Shown piece by piece: positions 1 to 12,180 of a stretch of DNA of 64,000 bases. Under the pieces are notes generated by a model. The model did no database searches. It was not told where the DNA came from and saw nothing but the letters and a program-made list of their open reading frames with translations. Location: positions 163,017,290 through 163,081,289 of the forward strand of contig NC_134834.1 of assembly GCF_004210375.1 (NCBI RefSeq), given 5' to 3'. Numbering within the stretch: position 1 is the stretch's first letter; every line of letters starts with the position of its first letter. A program made the translations under genes and the position numbers. This stretch comes from Tachypleus tridentatus (taxonomy: Eukaryota; Arthropoda; Merostomata; Xiphosura; Limulidae).

Positions 1-1309
1 GGGTCTAAAGACGTGTAGAATGGATATGAACTGTATTAGTTGACATGCACAAGTTTGCACATCAACAATTAGCAGTTGGTGTCTTATGGTAGATAATATT
101 ATGACACAACAATGAAAGAGCGTTTATTTCAGTGTGAAAATTGAGTTTAGCTTCGGTAAATGCCAACTGCACATAAACTATTTGATCTGGTTACCTTAGT
201 TTACACCCAACACTCTTGACAAATGATTTCATCAATGTATGAGATACAGTGGTTATATGGCACACACAGAACATGACAACAAACTGTTACTATAAATTAT
301 GAACACCCTTTTGTGCAGTGGTTTGACAAAGAACTGGAAGTTGATACCAGTGAGAGTGATAAGCATAGAGATAAATATTTTGATCAGTCACTGACTGTAA
401 GATCATCAACTGATAGGAAATATGAGTCCTTGCTTTCCGAAGTATTACATTAAGTTATTTTCACTTGTTGACCTGCATCTAGAGCAATTGTTTTATCAAA
501 AAATCAATGACTAAAGAAGTTTTGTGGACTCTGCTTTCTGAATTATTAAGTGGCACTGTCTTACTAATAAAGTGTATGAGCTATCACTAGTTAGTTAAAA
601 GATTTGTCAATTAATAGGTCGACGGAACAAAATGAAATTTGTGATCCTTACTTTCTGAGCTACTGAGCTGGATTTAGCACATGCTATCCTCAGAAGATCA
701 ACTATTAGCTGATCAATTACTGCACTTTTAAGATAATTGGTGTTTGTAATGACTAGAACATATTCAGTTTGTACAACTAACATGTTAGTTAGTGGTTCAA
801 AAACTCAACCAAAAGAGCTTTGTGACTCAAATTTCCAAGCTATTGAGTTCTTTTCTCTAATAAAGCAGTCGTTCAGTGCTTCATTAGAAACTCTTTATCT
901 ACATGAGCGGTAAAAGTGTTCAAAAATTACTCACAGAACCTGTCAATACATATGAGTGTATATAACACCTCCACTAACAGTCAGCATTTGTTCTGTAAGT
1001 CAACACAGAATATAAATCATGTTCTAGCAGAAATGAAGTGATCTTATTTCATTGGATTTTTTTTTTTTTTTGTTATTAACTACAATAATGGAATCGACTC
1101 ATGTACGGTGACCTGATAAGTCTGGTTTGTTATTTCACTATGTATAGTCAAGGTTGGTATAAGATATTGATTAACAAGTAGGATAGCAATAGAGTGAGTA
1201 TTAATCTTGGTTAGTGAATTATATGCAGGATTACACTTGTTTCTCAATGGTTGAGAATAACTTGAGTTTCACGACTCAAAACTGTCGGTGTAGTTCACGG
1301 GAATAATTT
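1..1309. other. Noncoding, no feature recognised
   Basis: AT-rich sequence with a T15-like run near 1057. No open frame or repeat family was recognised. Confidence 0.5.
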
Positions 1310-1512
1310 TTGTTGTTTAATTTCGCGCAAAGTTACACGAGGGCTAGTAATTCGTTGGTAAAAGAGTTGACGGTGGGTGGTGGGATTGACCGTAACATTA
1401 TGACGTTCCCACGGCTGAAAGGGCGAGCATGTTTGGTGCGATGGGGATTCGAACCCGCGACCCTCAGATTACGAGTCGAGGGCCTTAACCACCTGGCTGT
1501 GACGGGCCTCAC
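1310..1512 (-). mobile_element. SINE-A copy with inverted centre
   Basis: Tail (AATTTCGCGCAAAG) at left and tRNA-like head (GGGATTCGAACCCGCGACC) at right, so minus orientation. The central block 1352-1383 (ATTCGTTGGTAAAAGAG and GGTGGGTGG) is in the opposite orientation, and the neighbouring 60 or so bases are missing. Confidence 0.85.
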
Positions 1513-1559
1513 AGCAAATAAACAGAAATTATTACCAAAGCAATAGAGCTGTTCTGCCC

Positions 1560-1651
1560 GTGTACAAATGAGAATGTCTGTGTGGTGTTACACGTGTACA
1601 CAGTAGTGTACAAATGAGAATGCCTGTGTGGTGTTACACGTGTACACAGCA
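1560..1651 (+). repeat. Two tandem 46-bp units
   Basis: TGTACAAATGAGAATG starts at 1561 and again at 1607. Each unit contains the palindrome ACACGTGT. Confidence 0.9.
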
Positions 1652-2264
1652 TTTGACAGAATCATTCACGAGTGTTGTATAACACAAGGGAATCAATCAC
1701 TAGTAACAGATAAGAAACTACGAGATTAGAATGACAAGATCTTGAAGTATGAAGCTATGTTTGTTGGCCTGTGAAGCATTGTTTGAAAGTTTGTGAACCT
1801 CTTATTTGTAATAATGTGAACGAAAGAATATTTTAGTTTTAACGTAGTAATGTCTGGCAAGTAGTTAGTTTATATATACACAAAAGACGACAATAATACG
1901 GAGACTCATGCGATGATAGTCAGAAAACATCATTTGACCCATTGTATTGTTAGTAGTAGTAGTATAATAAGGTAAGTCTGGGTTATTCTTTAAGCAATTA
2001 GATAAGTATGCTTAATAGCTGGAGATATTGTCAAAATACCGATCATAAAGTAATGCAGTCTCCGAATATATGAGTTGTGATGTTAAACAGAATAATAAGA
2101 TTGTACAAAAAGTGAAATAACCATTTTTTTTATTACAACACTCAACATGCAGCGTAAACTATTGCTTATACTAATTCCCCCAACCAATTATCCTTCAAGA
2201 TCCTGTTCCACACTGCCTAAATGTAACGTTTCTCAAATCACAAGAAATAGCATATTTTCCTAGA

Positions 2265-2543
2265 GTGACTGGTCGACATACAAGAGGTATCTCGTATGCC
2301 TTCAACTTCAGACCAATCATAATCAATTACAATCAAAAATACTTTTCTGTAGCTCAAGTTCCCCAGGAAGACGACGACCTTAAAAGGCTGGGCCGTCTTT
2401 CAAAATCGCTTATAATTGTAGATCATACGTCCATTACCAGAGTAATAGTGGGTGGGTGGTACGGTAGTTTCCCACTAACGAGTACCCTGTTGTACAGTAA
2501 AGTTTACCCATTGTCAGAAGATCCTCATTTCATTTTATGCTAA
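2265..2543 (+). CDS. Unassigned open frame, possible exon or TE remnant
   Basis: A 92-codon frame without an ATG start, preceded directly by a pyrimidine-rich stretch ending in TAG (2261-2263), which could be a splice acceptor. Composition looks protein-like, with alternating charged and hydrophobic segments and a DDDLKRLGRLSKSLI stretch. No family was recognised. It could equally be a decayed transposon frame. Confidence 0.2.
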   Translation: MTGRHTRGISYAFNFRPIIINYNQKYFSVAQVPQEDDDLKRLGRLSKSLIIVDHTSITRVIVGGWYGSFPLTSTLLYSKVYPLSEDPHFILC

Positions 2544-3047
2544 TTCTGTGAAAAATATTTTATCTGTGTTATTATCTTCATCTAAAAGTTGCTGCTATAT
2601 TGTATATACCTATCTGTTTAAGAAATTGATTTCACGCATATCGTTATTAAAGATTTCTATTAAGTTGCTTTTCACGTGTTTAATTTCTTGACTAACTGAC
2701 TTTAAACTTTAGTTAGAAATAAAGGAGAGAGGAGGAGTGTGATATGCAGACATATCACGTTTTCCATTCTTTTATTTGTTAAATAATATATTTTTTTAAA
2801 TTTCAGCACATTACAAGTCTATTTTTATTATAGAACATTAGCCTAGGAAATAATGTTTTTCTTGTCTTGGTTAATCATACACTAGCCCCTGTCACCACGT
2901 GTTTTCCTTCAGAAGAGATCATATGAGTGTGTATTATACAATGAACTGAAACAGTGGCCTGTTCAAGCAGCAAACCATGCTGTGGGGTATGCCGAACTAG
3001 CCTTTGCCAAAATGTCACCAGGACGAATAACATTTGCTTCCCTATAC

Positions 3048-3325
3048 CAGGGATCCCAAACTTTTGGTGTTCACAGTACACTAGGAAAATAATGTTAACT
3101 TCACAGCACGCTCGTCTATCATCGCACCAGAAAGCAGAACAGTGTTTCTGATTAAAAACACGAAATAAACTAATTTGAGGATATTTTGAATAAGGAAAAA
3201 TGCTCTCGATTCAATGATAAGGCCACATTGGCCTAAATATACTCGATTATTTTACACAGTTGTGAAAAGCATAATTGATGTCACATATTTACAAAATTTT
3301 GTTGCACACCAATTGGGAACCACTG
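3048..3325. mobile_element. Non-autonomous hAT-type MITE, 278 bp
   Basis: Ends CAGGGATCCCAAACTTTTGG and, inverted at the right, CAGTGGTTCCCAATTGGTGTG. These are imperfect terminal inverted repeats of the common hAT form. It is flanked by near-identical 8-bp target duplications, CCCTATAC (3040-3047) and CCTTATAC (3326-3333). There is no transposase frame inside. Confidence 0.75.
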
Positions 3326-3425
3326 CCTTATACATACATTTTACTCCTCTTTATTCAAATATTTTTGTCCTTCATTGACTCTACATTATAGGTTCTCAAC
3401 ATTTTCGCGCCACTTCATCTATATA

Positions 3426-5001
3426 CTGCTGGCCAAAATCTTAAGGACAATGAGCATAAAGAAAAAATATGCATTTTGCGTTGTTAGATTCAACCACTTA
3501 TTTGAGCAGAACTTCGAAAGATGAAATTAAGAAAAAATAAAATAAAAATAACAAACCTTTTTAGCATTTAATAGGGAAAATGTGAACTCTATGAAACTAG
3601 CCTGAATACTAGCTGGTCAAAAGTTTAAGACCATACTGAGACGAAGCGTTAATTGGTAAACACGTAAGAAAATTAGTCATTTGTATTTAAGCATTAGCGT
3701 TGTCAACATCTTTCACTCATATCTCCTGTGTTACATTGGGTAAAAATATGGCAAAGGCTAAAGAGTTGACAGAGTTTGAACATGGCAGAATTGTCGAGCT
3801 GCAAAAGCAATGTCTCTCTCAACGTGTCATCGCTGGTGAGATTGGGCATAGTAAAACTGCTGTTGCAAATTTCTTAAAAGACCCTGAGGGATACGGAACG
3901 AGAATTTCAAGTGGTCGGTCCAAGAAAATTTCGCCGGCGTTGAGCAGGAGGATTCGACGGGTTGTCCGGCAAGACATCAGCCAATCATCGAACCAGATTA
4001 AAGCCCTTACGGATGCAGAATGCAGCTCAAGTGCAATAAGAAGGCATCTACGAGAGCAAGGCTTTAAAAACCGTAAACGTCTTCAAAGGCCACGCCTCCT
4101 TCCACACCACAAAACAGCTTGGTAAAACTTTGCTGAAAAGCACTAAACATGAGACATAGAAAAGTGGAAGATTTTGTTCTCTGATGAGAAAAAATTTAAC
4201 CTGGATGGTCCAGATGGCTTCCAATGTTATTGGCACGATAAGGATATCCCACCGGAGACTTTTTCTATACGACACAGTAGAGGAGGTTCCATCATGACCT
4301 GAATTGTTTTCTCTTTCCATGAAACAATGGATCTTCAGGCTATACAAGGGCGTCAAACAGCAGCTGGCTACATGGGCATGTTGGAGAGAGCATCTTTATT
4401 GACTGAAGGCTCTCGCTTGTGTGGAAATGACTGGATCTTTCAGCAGGATAACGCTGCAATTCACAATACCCGCAGGACAAAGGACTTTTTCATGGCGAAT
4501 AACGTGATTCTTTTGAACCATCCAGCGTGTTCGCCGGAACTGAATCCCATTGAAAATGTTTGGGGTTGGATGGCAAGGGAAGTCTATTGGAATGCACATC
4601 AATTCTAAACAGTGCATGATCTTCGTGAAGCCATTTTACCACTTGGGATAACATTCCAGCCAGCCTTTTGCAAACGCTTATATCGACCATGCCAAAGCGA
4701 ATGTTTAAAGTTATTTGCAATGAAGGCCGTGCAACTCACTAGTGAGACCTCTTGTTGGGCATTTCCTACCCTGTTTAGAACTTCTTTTTGGTATGGTCTT
4801 AAACTTTTGACTAGCTAATACTTAGGCTAATTTCATAGTGTTCACATTTTCCTTATTAAACACTAAAAAGTTTTGGTTTTTTTATTTTTCCTTTTCTTAT
4901 TTTCATCTTTCGAAGCTCTACTCAAGTAAGTGGTTGAGTCTAACAACGCAAAATGCATATTTTGTCTTTATGTTAATTGGCCTTAAGATTTTGGCCAGCA
5001 G
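3426..5001 (+). mobile_element. Tc1-like DNA transposon, near complete
   Basis: About 210-bp terminal inverted repeats at 3426-3636 and 4791-5001 begin CTGCTGGCCAAAATCTTAAG and share an inner conserved block, GGTCAAAAGTTTAAGACCAT. The flanks are TA-rich, as expected for TA target duplication. It encloses a broken DD34E transposase. A second, truncated copy of the same family lies at 7041-7754. Confidence 0.92.
3748..4740 (+). pseudogene. Tc1-like transposase (DD34E), broken
   Basis: Cut-and-paste transposase. The N-terminal paired-like helix-turn-helix region covers ELTEFEHGRIVELQKQ through the RISSGRSKKISPALSRRIRR linker. The catalytic segment shows [14 protein letters not shown] (first Asp), FQQDNAAIH (second Asp) and NPIENVWGWM (Glu), with exactly 34 residues between the second Asp and the Glu. 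One frame runs from 3748 to 4605 but is interrupted by stops at 4123-4125, 4144-4146, 4150-4152 and 4300-4302. The C-terminal tail after 4608 resumes in shifted frames. It cannot encode an active enzyme. Confidence 0.92.
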
Positions 5002-6311
5002 TTTATATATATTGTATTCCTTCTAATTTAAGATACACCCCACTTTTAAAAAGGGATTTCAAGGGAAAATTTTTGGATGATAATTAGAAAGGCGTAAATA
5101 TGTTTTAAAATAGTTTGTTAACAAACCAGAAATGTTAATTAATGTATTTAAAATGAAATATAATAAAAATATATCAAATATACAGGAGATTTAAAATTTT
5201 CATTACAATAATTTTTTTCTTGCTTTCTTTATTTAATCAGAGTGTTACTCTGATGTTTCTGTTGACTCACTGTTATATTCTGAAGTTGACGCATCTTCAT
5301 TGCTTGATTCACCACTGTTCCAATGAATGTCATATTGGGTTCCATCTTCTGCATCTTCTAAAGCAAAAATCGACAGGGTGCTTTTGTACATGTATGCACG
5401 TTTGTTTGTTTTTTTCCCCACAAATGAACGTTGTAAAAATCACATATCTTTACTCTTTTGGGATCTCTTTTATTTTTCCTGGTTATCTGAACATATTTCA
5501 ATGGTACTAACACTGTTAACTAGTTTTTAATGTTGTATCCTTTCAAATATTGACAAGAGACAGAAATGTTAATAAAGATGGATTGTGTTTATTCAGTTGA
5601 TTCAAAAAGCAAGAAAATATTTTGAAGTAGGAAATGAACTTGCACTTTCAGTTCATCACATGTAGACAGATGTCAGGCTGAGGTGGATGAACCAAGTAGC
5701 AATTTTATTAAAGAAATGTGAGGCAGAACAGTAGTAAATTTAAGTTTCCAGACTTATGGTGCAAGAAAAGTAGTCAAAATGTGTACAAGTACAACCAACA
5801 TTCACAAGTTGTAATACAAAGTATCAAACAAGTGTCTTTATATCAGCTGTTCATACAGAAATTATAAATATTAAAGATGTATCATCTTACACAGAAAATA
5901 TACTTAAGGAAACACTAGTAAAAGATTATAGTAACAAATGCAAATATCCCAAAAGCAAAAAATAAAAAGGATGAACAAATACTGGTGTTTTTGTGCTGTC
6001 AGTATTCAGTATCAATTTTTCTGATTATGGAACACAAGCATGAATCCTTTTATAAACTACAGCCATTAGTGAACCTAGACATGACATACTTTTTAAGATT
6101 TTCAAGTTTTTTTTAACTCAGTTGATTCTGAATCCAGATATTTTCATTATTTCACTAATTTTCCTATTGATGAAAAAGTCCTAATATACACAGTTATTAC
6201 AGTTTTGTTCTTAGTGTAGTAAAACATTTTAAAAAAAATATAAGCACATTTAGTCAAAACTGGATAAATTATTTTTTATTCTAAATTCACTTAATTCCAA
6301 TGAGCTGACAA
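5002..6311. other. Noncoding between the Tc1-like copies
   Basis: AT-rich. The short T-rich frames near 5220-5530 have no domain and no good start context. Confidence 0.45.
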
Positions 6312-6618
6312 TTAAAGGCTCTTTCTACTTTTACACAAAAAAATGTCCAAAATTACTAATTGTGATGAATATATCCTTTCTATTTTCAACATTGAATCTT
6401 TATTAACTAATATTATACTCAAAGAAATAATACAATTAATCCTAACGACCCTTTTCCCTAACAAAAATGAAAAATACACGAGTTTCGACTGCAAACACTT
6501 CAAAGAATTACTCAAACTTTTCCTCAAAGATATTCACTTCTTCTTCTTCAATAGTCAACATTTTGTATCTTTTGAGGCTCCAATCTCACATACAGTTCTT
6601 GGAAAACTTAAATTCTAA
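6312..6618 (+). pseudogene. Penelope-like element reverse transcriptase fragment
   Basis: A 91-codon frame from 6343 resembles the central RT segment of Penelope-like elements: FNIESLLTNIILKEIIQLIL corresponds to the FD-x-SL-TNIP block, followed by FKELLKLFLKD and HFFFFNSQHFVSFEAPISHTVLG, the usual FNGKxYxQxxGxxMGSPLG region in decayed form. It ends before the YVDD box. Confidence 0.6.
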
Positions 6619-6785
6619 AAATCCTAATTAATATGAATGATGTTATGAGTTTTGTGAAAGAGTATAAATAGTATTGTGACAGTATATGATACCATTACCA
6701 TTTTAAAACTTTGTTAATCATTATCTTATATTGATAGAAATAATATTTGTTCTGGTTACTTCACTATGGCAAAACATTGTTAATT

Positions 6786-6825
6786 TCTTCTGCCGGTTTC
6801 GTAACTTCAAGGTTCGCTCTTCAGG
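6786..6825 (-). other. Hammerhead-like core motif, probable Penelope tail fragment
   Basis: On the minus strand CTGAAGA is followed 17 bases later by GAAAC and then CGGCAG. CTGANGA and GAAA are the conserved hammerhead-ribozyme boxes, and an AAC/GTT pairing could form the short stem between them. Penelope-like elements are known to carry such motifs, and a Penelope fragment lies just upstream. Confidence 0.35.
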
Positions 6826-7040
6826 AAATAGTTCTACTGAGAAACTTTAACAGAAAAACATACAAATACTGCTTTTCAACTAATTAATATACTTTAATAA
6901 TACAAATACAATTTATTTGTTATATAATTTCACATTTTTACTTACTTTTTGTTTTATGTAAGTCTTAGTAAATGTTTTCATGATTTCACTATTCCTATCA
7001 TCTTTACACATCCAATTTATTCTTGCCCTCTGACCATAAG

Positions 7041-7754
7041 GCACGATAAGGATATCCCACCAGAGACATTTTCTACACGACACAGTGGAGAAGGTTCCAT
7101 CATGATCAGGGGAGCTTTCTCCTTCCATGGAACAATAGAGCTTCAGATTATACAGGGGCGTCAAACAGCAGCTGGCTACATGGGCATGTTGGAGAGAGCA
7201 TCCTTATTAACTGAAGGCCCTCGCTTGTGTGGAAATGACAGAATATTTCATCAGGACAACGCTACAATCCACAATGCTCACAGGACAAAGAACTTTTTCA
7301 TGGTGAACTGAACCCCATTGAAAATGTTTGGGTGTGGATGGCAAGGGAAGTCTATAGAAATGGATGTAAAATCCAAAAGGTGCATGATCTTCGTGAAGCG
7401 ACCTTCACCACTTGGAATAATATTCCAGCCAGCCTTCTGCAAATGGTTATATTGACCACGCCAAAGGAATGTTTGAAATTATTCGCAATGACGGTCGTGC
7501 AACTCACCACTGAGACCTCTTGTTGGGCACTTCCTATCCTGTTTCGGACTTCTTTTTGGTATGGTCTTAAACTTTTGACCAGCTAGTATTTAGGCTAATT
7601 TCATAGTGTTTACGTTTTCCCTAATAAATGCTAAAAGTTTTTTTCTTTCATTTTCTCTTTTCTTATTTTCATCTTTCGAAGCTTTACTCTAATAAGTGAG
7701 TCTAACAACGTAAAATGCATATTTTTTTCTTTGTGTTCATTGGCCTTAAGATTG
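7041..7754 (+). mobile_element. Truncated Tc1-like copy, same family as 3426-5001
   Basis: Starts abruptly at the sequence equal to 4231 of the other copy (GCACGATAAGGATATCCCAC) and runs through the catalytic region to most of the right inverted repeat. The whole 5' half and the extreme 3' tip are missing. About 40 bases just before the NPIEN Glu motif are deleted, removing the spacer between the second Asp and the Glu. Compared with the first copy the open frame here reads better upstream of the deletion. Confidence 0.88.
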
Positions 7755-8038
7755 GTTTAAAGAACCATATTTTCATGTTTTCTCTTTTAAGACATATAAT
7801 GTAAAACATAAAATATTACTCTTAAAAATATTTTATAAATTTTTGACGCCCCCAGCGGCATGTCTGCGAATTTACTACGCTAGAAACCTGGTTTTAATAC
7901 TGTGGTGGGCAGAGTAGAAATAACCACTTGTGTGTGAGCTCAACTTCAAATAATTAATCACTCAATTAAATTTTTAGCGCCATTTTAAATAGGTAGTAGT
8001 AGGAGTGCAGAAGAAACTGTTTGTGTAAAGTTATTAAG

Positions 8039-8308
8039 TTGGTTGGTTGGTTTTTGGAATTTCGCACAAAGCTACTCGAGGGCTATTTGTGCTTGCCGTC
8101 CCTAATTTAGCAGTGTAAGACTAGAGGGAAGGCGGCTAGTCATCACCACCCATCGCCAACTCATGGGCTACTCTTTTACCAACGAATAGTGGGATTGATC
8201 GTAACATTATAACGCCCCCACGGCTGAAAGGGCGAGCATGTTTGGCGCGACGGGGATGCGAACCCGCGACCCTCAGATGGCCTTAACGCGCTGGGCCATG
8301 CCAGGCCC
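8039..8308 (-). mobile_element. SINE-A, full length
   Basis: Head, body and tail are all present in minus orientation. Flanked by a perfect 11-bp target duplication AAGTTATTAAG (8028-8038 and 8309-8319). A short deletion lies in the anticodon-like part of the head. Confidence 0.93.
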
Positions 8309-8319
8309 AAGTTATTAAG

Positions 8320-9835
8320 AATTTTGAAACACTGAAAACAGTTACTGAGACTTATAGAGAAAACAAATAGTAGTAAAAGAATGAAAAATATAGGATAAAT
8401 TATTGCTATTTCTATTATAATAAAAATAAAGTATAAATATAATAACATCTTAATTTGTAAAGGGAAATTTATTGACTAATTATGTATTTTTTTAAATTCG
8501 TAATTTACTATTTTACATAGGTTTGTATGATTAAAAATAATGTATGTTATTATTTTAGATTATTTATGTTTAGTTAAGAAACGGTATTTGTATGTTTTTG
8601 TTACAGGTTCTCAGTAAAAAAACTATTCCTAAAAGTTACCTTTGACCTCAAAATTCTGGTGAAAGAAGAAATAAAGGTGAGATACTCCATTGTTTAATTG
8701 GATATACTTGTATTATATTTACCTGGAATAAATTTGGTTTTATCAAATAATCGATATCTTTTACAGGAAGATAAACTTTGATAATTGAGTAGCTAAAATA
8801 TATTAATATTGATATTAGGAATATATTAAACTAATCTCATTTTTAAGTATCACGTCTGTAGTTTTTAGTATTTTCGCCTAGCAATATCTAATGTAAATAT
8901 TAATCTGTTCTTGATATATAAATCTGTAATGATTTGTTATTTTTATAATTTAACAACACTTCGAGGAATATAAATGAAGAACAAATAATATTAATGTTAA
9001 ATTATTTTCAACGATAATGAGATTTATCGATACAAATTTACGTCCAATATACGTTTATAGCTAACATTACTTTGTGCACGTGACAACCTGAGAGAAATTC
9101 CGTTAACCACCTGGTCCATCAGAACTTATAACTAAGTTAAAGTTCATGCGTCTCAGACTGAAAAACATATTTGTATATTTTTGTTGATTATTGAAATACA
9201 ATAAAATTATTTTAAATATAATAGATAAATACGTTAATGAACTAAATCCTTAATGTGAGAGAATCAAACTTAAAGTATATTTGAGTTTACTTCAGAAGAG
9301 TGGATTGAAGACTGTATATTAAAATCACAATATACATTTAATATATATAAACATATATTTTAAGTGTAATATAAGCTCAATATGTATAAACATTTATTTC
9401 AGGTGTAGGTACAATAATGATTAATTACATTTTTTGGGATTCACTCTGTAGTTGATCTGTATTTTATGTGTCAGTAGATTTTTTATTTAATTAGATGCAT
9501 ATGAAGAATGTTATTATGTTTCTCCAATCACTTGCCCAGCGTGGCTTAGCAATTAAAATAGGTTCGCAGTTCTATTTATGTTATTGTGGATTTACTCTCT
9601 TGATTTTTCAGGCCGTGAATTCGTAATAAGATTGATAGTGAAATCACGTAATTCGATTATAGTAGCTCACACGTTTTTAGCGGATGGTGTTCACCAATAA
9701 CTTTCTTTCTAGTCTCTCAGTTGAATATTAAGGACGAACGGCACAGATGCCTCTTTTAATCCTTTTGTTTTCGTTCAAAGCTAGAGTTATATTGACTATT
9801 CATCTCTGATTTTGAATATGCAGAACTACACATGG
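8320..9835. other. Noncoding, no feature recognised
   Basis: Very AT-rich; no convincing frame or repeat family apart from the flanking SINEs. Confidence 0.45.
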
Positions 9836-10094
9836 GTTTGTTTGTTTTCTACATTTTGCCCAAAGCTACAAAGCCGTTTCTATGTTAGCAGTGTAAGACT
9901 AGAGGGAAGGCAGCTAGTCAACAACAACTACAGCCAACTCTTGAGCTTCTCTTCAACAAACGAAGAGTGGGATTGACCATCACTTTATGACGCCCCCAAG
10001 TTGAAAGGGCGAGCAGGTTTGATGAGACGAGGATTCGAACCAGCGACCCTCAGATTACGAGCCAAGCGCCCTAACTACCTGGTCTTGCCGGGTC
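9836..10094 (-). mobile_element. SINE-A, diverged
   Basis: Flanked by GAACTACACATGG (9823-9835) and GAACTAGACATGG (10095-10107), 12 of 13 identical. The body carries many substitutions. Confidence 0.9.
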
Positions 10095-10132
10095 GAACTA
10101 GACATGGCCCACATTTGACTTGTGCATAGTAA

Positions 10133-10232
10133 GAATGATCGTCACAATATAATAGCCACAAGGCGGTAACGACAGCCATTTTTGGTGGCAGGATTTGATC
10201 TGGCGACTGTAGTGCACTAACCACCAATCTAC
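10133..10232 (-). mobile_element. SINE-A head fragment, strongly diverged
   Basis: GATCGTCACAATATAATAGC to GGATTTGATCTGGCGACTG parallels the head and proximal body of SINE-A on the minus strand. No tail. Confidence 0.45.
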
Positions 10233-10926
10233 GCGAGACAATCTTTTATACAGAGTTGCAAAAATATTCGAAAACAAACAACATCATTCGGTAAATCTGA
10301 AATAATACAAAATCTGTTTACAGAAAGTAATAATTTTTGCTTTCAAACTAAATTTTTCTCTCCAGTGGTAAATCTGAAGGCTGATAACGTTGAAATTAAG
10401 TTTCGTTACCACTGGTGGGACAGCATATAATGGCGGCACCAGGATATTTTCGTTGGGGGGGGGGGGGACTGAGGTACTACTGTGAAGGGACTTCCCAAAA
10501 TGCTATCAATATGAAGTATAGATGGTAAATTATAATAATGTAAATACCAAGGTACATTTCAGAAAGCTGTGCTATTTTGAACTGCGTTTTCAATGCAGTT
10601 TTCATTGAAAACTCATACTCTGATTAATAATTCATTATTACAAATTAGAAATAATCTGTTTATGAAAATATGCGTATATGTAAAAGAGGAAGCTCACCTA
10701 AATTCCACCCAAGGTAATACATAATAATAAAGAAAATCAAGATTAGCTTAGATTGAACATTTAATATACCATTAAGAGTAAACCTACAAATCAAAAGAAA
10801 TATAACATAAAGACATAATTTACATAGCAAAAACGAATTATCCCATGTGAAGTTAACACACTCTGAGGAAAAGTAAGGTCACTATCAGACTAACTATTTT
10901 TCATCATGTTGTGTTTATAGTCAATG

Positions 10927-12180
10927 TTACTTCAAAACAATGCGCCTGTTCTGGTGATTGGCAACAAATGTGTCTATAACAGTATCAATATCGAGTTGTT
11001 TTGCCCTCCTGGAGTTTACTGATATGACAGCAAGGTTGCTGGTGCAGTTGTTACCACTGCTGTTGCGCAAGTATGTTTTGAAAAGCTTCAGACATGAGAA
11101 ACTTCTCTCACAGGCAACTGAAGTGACAGGCAGGGTCACAGCGATGTATACTAGTTTGTGGAGATCCATGAAGACATCCTTGTATGGCTCCAGCATGGTT
11201 GCAAGCTCCAATGGTGAGGATACTTCCTGCCCCTTGTCTTTCTTCCTGGCAATTAGCCAGTTCAACTGGTGGACCTCCACTACGAGGTCATCCTCTGCCA
11301 CATCATAATTTGCTGCCATTCCTAAGAGTGCTTGCTTGTCCAGAAATGTGGAGTGCTTGGGGTTCAATGCAGTTGCACCCATCAGAACACTGCAGGCATC
11401 AGAGGAGAATTTTCTATTCAGCTCATTGAGCATCCTGTCTATGATGGCATAGAAGGTGTGTCTTCTGGCATTTGGTGTTGGTTCATCTCTTTGGGCAGTA
11501 TTAGATGTGATTATGATTTCGTCCAGGTGTCTGGGGGTAGATCGCTGTCCACCTTGATGCACCATCTCAGTGAGTATTCCCACTTTCTTACATATATCCT
11601 CAGCAGACTCTTCCAAGTCTTTCCATACTGCTTCAGTTCTCATTTCTGAGAGACCAGAGATGACAGATTGTACTAGGTCCTCTAAAGAGGCCAGCTGCAG
11701 GTCAAGTGACTGGAGGTGGTCTGATAGCTGTTTTGTCATCAGCAGTAGTTTTTCTATGGTCACTAGACTGGTTACAAACTGCTGATCTAGGAGGATGCAC
11801 AGGCCCTTTGATTCAGTGGCTCTGTGGACATTGTCCTCCTCCACAAGACGCTTTTTCCTGCATCGATAGCATGTTGGATCCTTGCACCCTATGTTTTCTG
11901 CAATTTAAACTCTGCCCAAGCTTGCATGGCAAACTTGTGTTCTGCAGAGTTATCATTGGACTTCAGTGATGTGGTCGCCTTCTTCCAATTCCAGAAGCCT
12001 TTATGGGTGAAGAACTTCTCAGTTTTTCTGAAGTGTGTGTGACTGAAAAGTAGAATGCAGCATCTTGGGTCACAGAGTACTCCAACTACGAGTGCTGATC
12101 ACGCCAATTCTTGTTGAATGACCTTGATTGGCTGCTGTATTCTGTGGTCGGGTATCTCTTCAAGTGCAACAAAATCTGTA
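10927..12180 (-). pseudogene. hAT transposase relic, ZMYM1-like (TTF-type finger plus hATC domain)
   Basis: A 305-codon frame at 11844-10927 ends in the hAT C-terminal dimerisation domain: LVYIAVTLPVTSVACERSFS followed by LKLFKTYLRN. Upstream, in other frames with a stop near 12080 and a frameshift near 11860, is the N-terminal TTF-type finger region: RSFNKNWRDQHS, LEYSVTQDAAF, then FTHKGFWNWKKA. The central catalytic region between finger and C-terminus is missing or strongly shortened. The final Cys pair of the finger is lost. A G12 tract at 10457-10468 lies on its 3' side. The many plus-strand open frames here are antisense shadows. Confidence 0.85.

Noticed and set aside
8176-8448. Minus-strand frame of 90 codons
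   Set aside because: It spans a SINE-A copy and AT-rich flank; the apparent protein is the translation of repeat sequence.
10958-12042. Several plus-strand open frames of 70-116 codons
   Set aside because: They are antisense to the hAT transposase relic, which has recognisable hATC and TTF motifs on the minus strand.
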